From assembly GCF_009831215.1 (NCBI RefSeq), contig NZ_WUTW01000001.1, positions 1,631,423 through 1,695,422 of the forward strand: a stretch of DNA of 64,000 nt, written 5' to 3'. The translations under genes were made by a program, and so were the position numbers. Below are positions 58,078 through 64,000 of the stretch, piece after piece. The notes beneath the pieces are model-generated. The model saw only the letters and a list, made by a program, of their open reading frames with translations, was not told the DNA's origin and searched no databases. The stretch is from Actinomadura rayongensis. Lineage in GTDB: Bacteria; Actinomycetota; Actinomycetes; Streptosporangiales; Streptosporangiaceae. Numbering within the stretch: position 1 is the stretch's first letter; the number at the start of each line of letters is the position of its first letter.

Positions 58078-59310
58078 ATGACTCCGCACGACGGCGGTCC
58101 CGCCGCGTCCGCCCGGCCCCGCGTGGTGCTCGGCGTCGGCGCCGGCATCGCCGCCTACAAGGTCTGCGAGCTGCTGCGGCGGTTCACCGAGTCGGGGCAC
58201 GACGTCACGGTCGTGCCCACCGCGGACGCGCTCCGGTTCGTCGGGGAGCCCACCTGGGCGGCGCTGTCGGGCCGTCCGGTCGCGACGCGCGTCTGGGACG
58301 GCGTCGCCGACGTGCCGCACGTGCGCATCGGCCAGACCGCCGACCTCGTGTTCGTCGCCCCCGCCACCGCCGACCTGCTGGCCCGCGCGGCGCACGGGCT
58401 CGCCGACGACCTGCTCACCAACACGCTGCTCACCGCGCGGTGCCCGGTCGTGTTCGCGCCCGCCATGCACACCGAGATGTGGGAGCACCCGGCCACGCAG
58501 GCGAACGTCGCGACGCTGCGGGCGCGCGGGTCGATCGTCGTGGACCCGGCGTCCGGGCGGCTCACCGGCAAGGACACGGGCCCGGGGCGGCTGCCCGACC
58601 CGGAGGCCCTGTTCGAGGTGGCGCGGGGCGTGCTGGCCCGTGGGGCGCTGCCGCGGGATCTGGACGGGCGGCACGTCGTCGTCTCGGCGGGCGGGACGCG
58701 GGAGGCGCTGGACCCCGTCCGGTTCCTCGGCAACCGGTCGTCCGGGCTGCAGGGCTACGCGCTCGCCCGGACGGCGGCGGCGCGGGGCGCGCGGGTGACG
58801 CTGGTCGCCGCGAACGTCGCGCTGCCCGACCCGGCCGGGGTGCGGGTCGTGGTCGTCGAGTCGGCGTTGCAGCTCCGCGAGGCCGTGCTTTCGGCGGCTG
58901 ATCGGGCCGACGCCGTCGTGATGGCGGCGGCCGTGGCGGACTTCCGGCCCGCCGGGTACCGCCCGTCCAAGATCAAGAAGCGGGACGGCGCTTCGGCCCC
59001 GTCGATCGAGCTGGTGCAGAACCCCGACGTCCTCGCCGAGCTCGGCGCCCGCCCGCACGCCGGGCAGGTGATCGTCGGGTTCGCCGCCGAGACCGACGAC
59101 GTCCTCGCCAACGGCCGCGCCAAGCTCGCCCGCAAGGGCTGCGACCTGCTCGTCGTCAACCAGGTCGGCGCGGACCTCGCGTTCGGGCGCCCCGACAACG
59201 CGGCCGTGGTGCTCGGCGCGGACGGCTCGTCGGTCGAGGTGCCGCGCGGCCCGAAGGAGGCGCTCGCCGACGTCGTGTGGGACCTCGTGGCCGCCCGTCT
59301 CGACGGCTGA
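58078..59310 (+). CDS. coaBC: Bifunctional phosphopantothenoylcysteine decarboxylase/synthetase
   Basis: A 410-residue fusion enzyme of coenzyme A synthesis. The N-terminal flavoprotein part (about 1-185) has GIAAYKVCELLR, the FMN/decarboxylase motif APAMHTEMW and VDPASGRLTGKD; the C-terminal synthetase part has VSAGGTREALDPVRFLGNRSSGLQG, AAAVADFRP and KIKK. ATG 11 bases after rpoZ. Confidence 0.95.
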   Translation: MTPHDGGPAASARPRVVLGVGAGIAAYKVCELLRRFTESGHDVTVVPTADALRFVGEPTWAALSGRPVATRVWDGVADVPHVRIGQTADLVFVAPATADLLARAAHGLADDLLTNTLLTARCPVVFAPAMHTEMWEHPATQANVATLRARGSIVVDPASGRLTGKDTGPGRLPDPEALFEVARGVLARGALPRDLDGRHVVVSAGGTREALDPVRFLGNRSSGLQGYALARTAAARGARVTLVAANVALPDPAGVRVVVVESALQLREAVLSAADRADAVVMAAAVADFRPAGYRPSKIKKRDGASAPSIELVQNPDVLAELGARPHAGQVIVGFAAETDDVLANGRAKLARKGCDLLVVNQVGADLAFGRPDNAAVVLGADGSSVEVPRGPKEALADVVWDLVAARLDG

Positions 59311-59469
59311 GACGCGGCCGGGACGCGCCACGCCGCCGGAGAGCCCATCCCTATAGACTTCCTCGGAAAACCGAACCCCGGGCGGGGGCGGGCGTAACCC
59401 CCGGCCGTGCCGACCACCACATCCGCTCTGCGACATCAGTCAGCAGCCGCTGCAAGGAGTCCACGCAAC

Positions 59470-60663
<1,194 letters not shown>

Positions 60664-60679
60664 CAAACCCCACGCAACC

Positions 60680-60728
60680 CGAAAGGTCCGCTGTCCCGGC
60701 ACAACCGCCCACGACAGCGGACCTTTCG
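60680..60728 (+). terminator. Terminator after metK
   Basis: A 16-bp perfect stem (CGAAAGGTCCGCTGTC with its complement) with a 17-base loop begins 17 bases after the stop. It is symmetric and may act both ways. Confidence 0.88.
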
Positions 60729-60918
60729 CACCCCACCCCAACCCCACAACGTCCCACCCCGCACCCACACCACACCCGCGCCACGCCACGCGCGCGTGCC
60801 ATTCCACGCCCGCACCGCGCCACCCCCGTGCCATGCCGCACTCGCGCCGCATCGGCGCTGAGTCCGCGCTGAGTCCCCGTCGGGTCGGGCCCGCGCCTGC
60901 GCCGCGCGGCACCCGTGC

Positions 60919-61158
60919 CATGCCTGTGCTGCGCCATGCCTGTGCTGCGCCATGCCTGTGCTGCGCCATGCCTGTGCTGCGCCATGCCTGTGCTGCGCCA
61001 TGCCTGTGCTGCGCCATGCCTGTGCTGCGCCATGCCTGTGCTGCGCCATGCCTGTGCTGCGCCATGCCTGCGCTGCGCCATGCCTGCGCTGCGCCATGCC
61101 TGCGCTGCGCCATGCCTGCGCTGCGCCATGCCTGCGCTGCGCCATGCCTGCGCTGCGC
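60919..61158 (+). repeat. 16-bp tandem repeat array, 15 copies
   Basis: The unit CATGCCTGTGCTGCGC occurs 15 times without spacer. The first nine copies have T at position 9; the last six have C (CATGCCTGCGCTGCGC). The 16-base period is not divisible by three, so every frame reads an identical 16-residue peptide repeat, arguing for a non-coding array. Confidence 0.95.
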
Positions 61159-61244
61159 CGCGTCCGCGTTGCGCTCCGCGCGTGCCACGCCCGCGCCGTC
61201 CCCGCGCGCCGGGCGGGTCGAGCGCGGGCGCGCGGGTGACTTCC

Positions 61245-61280
61245 CGCCGGGCCGCTCGCCTGGCGGCTCGCGTCCCGGCG
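61245..61280 (+). repeat. 36-bp inverted repeat, left copy
   Basis: CGCCGGGCCGCTCGCCTGGC followed by GGCTCGCGTCCCGGCG is the reverse complement, with one mismatch, of 62063-62098. A shortened third copy in the orientation of the right copy lies near 62401-62437. Confidence 0.8.
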
Positions 61281-61389
61281 AGACTGCGCCTGTACACGGC
61301 AAGACGCCGACCACGCCGTGCGCGCGTCGCGCGAAGAGGCGGGCTGGGCGCCGAGCAAGCCCGCGCGCCAAGGCGGCCGAGCGCCGCGC

Positions 61390-61990
61390 GCAAAGCGCCC
61401 GGCCCGCTCCCGCGCGCAAAGCGCGCCCGCGCGCCAGGGCGCGCCGCACCCGGGACGCGTCAACGCGCCCAGGCCCGGCGTTACCCCGCGCCTGGCGCAC
61501 TCTCGCGCGCGAAGCGCCCGGCACGCGCCCGCGCGCGGGAGCGCGCCACACCCGGGACGCGTCGACGCGCCCAGGCCCGGCGTTACCCCGCTCCGGGCGC
61601 ACTCTCGCGCGCAAAGCGCCCGGTACGCGCACGGGCGCTGGGCGCACCACAGCCGGGGACGCGTCAACGCGCCCACGCCTGGGCGTTACCCCGCGCCTGG
61701 CGCGCTTTCGCGCGCTAAGCGCCTGGCACGCGCACAGGCGCAGGGCGCGCCTGCGCGCTAAGGCACGCCGCACCCGGGGATGCACCAATGCGCCCACGCC
61801 TGGGCGTTACCCTGCTCCGGGCGCGCTCTCGCGCGCGAAGCGCCCGGTATGCGCGTGGGCGCAGGGCGCGCGTGGGTGCAGGGCACGCCTGCGTGCTAGG
61901 GCGCACCGCTCCCGGGGACGCGTCAATGCGCCCACGCCCGCGTTACTCCGCGCCTGGCGCGCTCTCGCGCGCTAAGCGCGCCTGCGCGCC
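61390..61990 (+). repeat. Degenerate tandem units of 102-136 bp
   Basis: The anchor GGCGTTACCCCGC or a close variant recurs at about 61479, 61581, 61684, 61804 and 61941. Each is followed by CGCGCCTGGCGC or CGCTCCGGGCGC and a TCGCGCGC stretch. Units diverge and lengthen toward the right. Confidence 0.8.
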
Positions 61991-62062
61991 TGGGCGCGCT
62001 CCGCTCGAGGACGCGGGAACACGCCAGCGCTCGGGCACCACCCGGCGCGCGGCGCCGTTCCC

Positions 62063-62098
62063 CGCCGGGACGCGAGCCGCTAGGCGAGCGGCCCGGCG
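62063..62098 (-). repeat. 36-bp inverted repeat, right copy
   Basis: Matches 61245-61280 in reverse orientation at 35 of 36 positions. The two copies bracket about 780 bp of repeats without any open transposase gene. Confidence 0.8.
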
Positions 62099-62547
62099 CC
62101 AGACCGTGCGCGCGCCCGTGCAGTGGCGCCGGGGGCGTGCGGGCACGGGAGGTCGCGGGCGCGGCAAGGCGCGGACCGCGCCGTGCGCGCGTCGCGCGAA
62201 GAGGTGGACTGCGCGCCGAGCATGCCTGCGTGCCAAGGCGGCGGAGCGCCGTGCGAAGCGTCTGGCGCGCGCCCGCGTGCAGAGCGCCCGGCGCGCGCCC
62301 GCGGTAAGCGCGCTGCGTGCACAGCGCGCTTGCGCGCTAGGGCGTGCTGCGCCCGGGGACGCGTGAACGCGCCCGTGCGCGGGCATCAGCGCGTGCGTAG
62401 CGCCGTTGCCCGCCGGTAGGCGAGCGGCCCGGCGCTAACCATGCGGGCGGGCCTGCGCTTTGGCTCCACGGCGTGCGTGCGTGCGCGCGAGCCCGCACTC
62501 GCGTCGCGCTGGGGGTGGGGTGCTTCTGTTTGTGGCTTTTGGGTGGG

Positions 62548-64000
62548 TTAGTGGGGGCAGGGGGTGCCTCGGGGGACGGTGTAGTGGGCTCCGATGCGGT
62601 AGCGGCCGGGGCCGGGGGCGTGAAGGCGGACGAAGGTGCCGTCGCGTTCGAGGCAGCCGCCGCCCGAGCCGTGGTCGGTCGAGACGCTCAGCCAGGGGGA
62701 CCAGACGATCCGCAGGAGGACTGAGCCGCGGGACGGGACGTCCACCGCCAGCTCGTCGGAGTGGATCCAGGCGACGGTCGAGGGGAGTTCTACCAAGGGC
62801 ACCGGGTCTGTCACCTGGTAGAGGCGCCAGTACTGGTCGCGGTAGACCTCGTGCAGGTAGGGCTGGCCTGCGCGGACGAGGTCGGCCTCTTCGTGGGCGG
62901 CCCAGTCCGTCTCGTCCTCGGGCAGGACGACGAAGCGGACGGCCCACTGCCGCAGCCACGCGTGGTAGGACGCCGGGGTGAGCGCGCCGTCCTTGTAGAA
63001 GATCGGGTGGCGTTCGGCGTCCACCTGGCGGTTCCAGCCGCGTGCGAGCGTGTAGTTCCGCGCCAGGCCCGACGTCTCCCAGTGGGAGCGCAGCGGCACG
63101 ACCTCGATCCGTCCCCGGGCGGCGCCGTAGCGGTCGAGTTCGGCGCGCAGGCCCGCGACGGTGCCGGCGGTGGCGGCGGCCGGACGGGTGTGGATGATGT
63201 CGTCCACCGGCTTCACCATCATCCAGCCCGCGGTCACGACGAACGCGACGCTCAGCGCCACCAGCCGCCACGGACGGGTCGTCGCCGCGACCGCCGACAG
63301 CAGCACCGTCCCGCCGAACAGCAGCGACAGCCGTTCGACGTTGCTGCCGATCGGTGACGGGATCAGGAACGTCAGCACGATGCCCGTGAGGTACACGCCC
63401 GCGCCGACGCGGACGAGCGTCCACGAGCGCGGCGCGCACAGCAGCACGGCGACGACGCTCGTGATCGCGGGCGCGACGATCGAGAACAGCCCGATCGGCT
63501 GCACGCCCGTGAACGGGAACAGAGCGGTCGTGACGCCGACGACCAGGGGCGGCCCGGCGGCGATGGCGAGACCGGCGCGGCGGCGGCCGGTGAGGAACAG
63601 GGCGGCGGCGACGACCAGCAGGAACAGTCCGGCGACCGGGGACGCGAGCGTCGCGACCACCGCGAGCCCGAACATCAACGCGGCGCGCGGGACCGGACGC
63701 CCGCGCGGCGTGAACGCGACCAGCACCACGCCGAGCGCGAACACCAGGCCGAGGCCGAACGTCACGCGTCCCGATCCGGCGTTGCAGGAGATCGCGAACG
63801 CGGCCCACAGCGACGCGGCGAGCGTGGCGGGCGCGCGGAACCGGACGAGCAGCAGCGCCGTCAGCGTCGCCGACAGCGTGCCCGCGACCGTCGCGACCGT
63901 TCGGATGCCGAACCATGACATGACATACGGCGACAGCACGCTGTAGGACACCGGATGGATGCCGCCGTACCACGCGAGGCTGTAGGCGGAGCCGGGGTGG
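62548..64000 (-). CDS. Polytopic membrane protein with soluble C-terminal domain (5' end outside window)
   Basis: At least 483 residues are encoded; the frame runs off the window edge and the sequence before 63951 (HPGSAYSLAWYGGIHPVSY) continues the protein. Eight or more membrane spans (for example VFALGVVLVAFTP, LAVVATLASPVAGLFLLVVA, FGGTVLLSAVA) are followed by about 200 soluble residues (RIEVVPLRSHWETSGLARNY ... RGWNRQV). This is the layout of GT-C-type or YfhO-like membrane glycosyltransferases with an extracytoplasmic domain, but the catalytic loop lies outside the window. Function not assigned. Confidence 0.75.
   Translation of the reverse strand, partial: HPGSAYSLAWYGGIHPVSYSVLSPYVMSWFGIRTVATVAGTLSATLTALLLVRFRAPATLAASLWAAFAISCNAGSGRVTFGLGLVFALGVVLVAFTPRGRPVPRAALMFGLAVVATLASPVAGLFLLVVAAALFLTGRRRAGLAIAAGPPLVVGVTTALFPFTGVQPIGLFSIVAPAITSVVAVLLCAPRSWTLVRVGAGVYLTGIVLTFLIPSPIGSNVERLSLLFGGTVLLSAVAATTRPWRLVALSVAFVVTAGWMMVKPVDDIIHTRPAAATAGTVAGLRAELDRYGAARGRIEVVPLRSHWETSGLARNYTLARGWNRQVDAERHPIFYKDGALTPASYHAWLRQWAVRFVVLPEDETDWAAHEEADLVRAGQPYLHEVYRDQYWRLYQVTDPVPLVELPSTVAWIHSDELAVDVPSRGSVLLRIVWSPWLSVSTDHGSGGGCLERDGTFVRLHAPGPGRYRIGAHYTVPRGTPCPH

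Larger units (their letters stand above)
60729..62547. repeat. 1.8-kb non-coding GC-rich repeat island
   Basis: Between the metK terminator and a membrane protein gene no real gene is visible, though several frames are open by composition alone; their conceptual products are short repeats of Ala, Arg, Cys, Pro. It contains a 16-bp tandem array (60919-61158), degenerate 102-136 bp units (about 61390-61990), a 36-bp inverted repeat pair (61245-61280, 62063-62098), and a roughly 85-bp direct repeat (about 61311 and 62185). No transposase or CRISPR structure is present. Confidence 0.75.

Noticed and set aside
59311..59469. SAM riboswitch ahead of metK
   Set aside because: None of the SAM-I, SAM-II or SAM-IV core sequences could be seen in the 159-base leader.
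60919..61158. CRISPR array
   Set aside because: Units are contiguous with no spacers, and no cas genes are nearby.
60833..61975. Reading frames encoding Cys/Ala/Met repeat peptides over the 16-bp array
   Set aside because: All three frames read the same 16-residue repeat because the period is not a multiple of three; no ribosome-binding site or homology.

Overview
The window is 64 kb of very high G+C DNA with actinobacterial gene content: WhiB, BldD, actinobacterial integration host factor (mIHF), an Rv2175c-type DNA-binding protein, a SAV_6107-type HEPN protein, a PASTA-domain kinase, GTG starts and GTGA/ATGA overlaps. Gene order in the two housekeeping blocks resembles what I recall of Streptomyces chromosomes (glucokinase to metF; bldD-pyr-metK). 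The codon style and the extra phage-like cluster fit a Streptosporangiales/Thermomonosporaceae organism such as Actinomadura. That placement is inference; no rRNA or tRNA is present to confirm it.

Left block (1-31.8 kb), central metabolism and signalling: a metallophosphoesterase end, a SRPBCC protein, ROK glucokinase, an EEP-family protein, an acyltransferase overlapping a two-component pair, a phosphofructokinase with PPi-type residues, ThiI, a DUF5954-like protein, an EamA exporter and DAHP synthase behind an aromatic-codon leader peptide and hairpin. Then come a molybdopterin oxidoreductase, a LytS/LytTR pair followed by a LytTR-type direct repeat and a structured intergenic element, endonuclease IV, a PASTA kinase, thiOSG under a TPP riboswitch, thiE, an Rv2175c-type protein, a pseudokinase, a secreted GH3 glucosidase, a prenyl diphosphate synthase, metF and several small genes.

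Middle block (31.9-44.5 kb): a phage-tail locus without any recognisable capsid, portal, terminase, integrase or endolysin gene. It encodes a tail terminator, tube, chaperones joined by a canonical -1 slippery heptamer, tape measure, distal tail protein, hub, fibres, a PhoD-like phosphatase and a holin-like protein. A regulator cassette (two XRE proteins, WhiB, zinc-ribbon, excisionase-like) and a lower-G+C segment sit between the chaperones and the tape measure. It looks like a domesticated non-contractile tail particle (F-type tailocin-like) or a prophage remnant.

Right block (44.9-60.7 kb): a HEPN gene with a perfect LexA box at its promoter, bldD, then the pyrimidine operon pyrR-pyrB-pyrC-carA-carB-pyrK-pyrD-pyrF with a PyrR-type RNA element at the start, followed by mIHF, gmk, rpoZ, coaBC and metK. 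These genes supply pyrimidines, GMP phosphorylation, coenzyme A and SAM.

Right end (60.7-64 kb): about 1.8 kb of non-coding GC-rich repeats (a 15-copy 16-bp array, about five degenerate 100-136 bp units, 36-bp inverted repeats), then a polytopic membrane protein running off the window.
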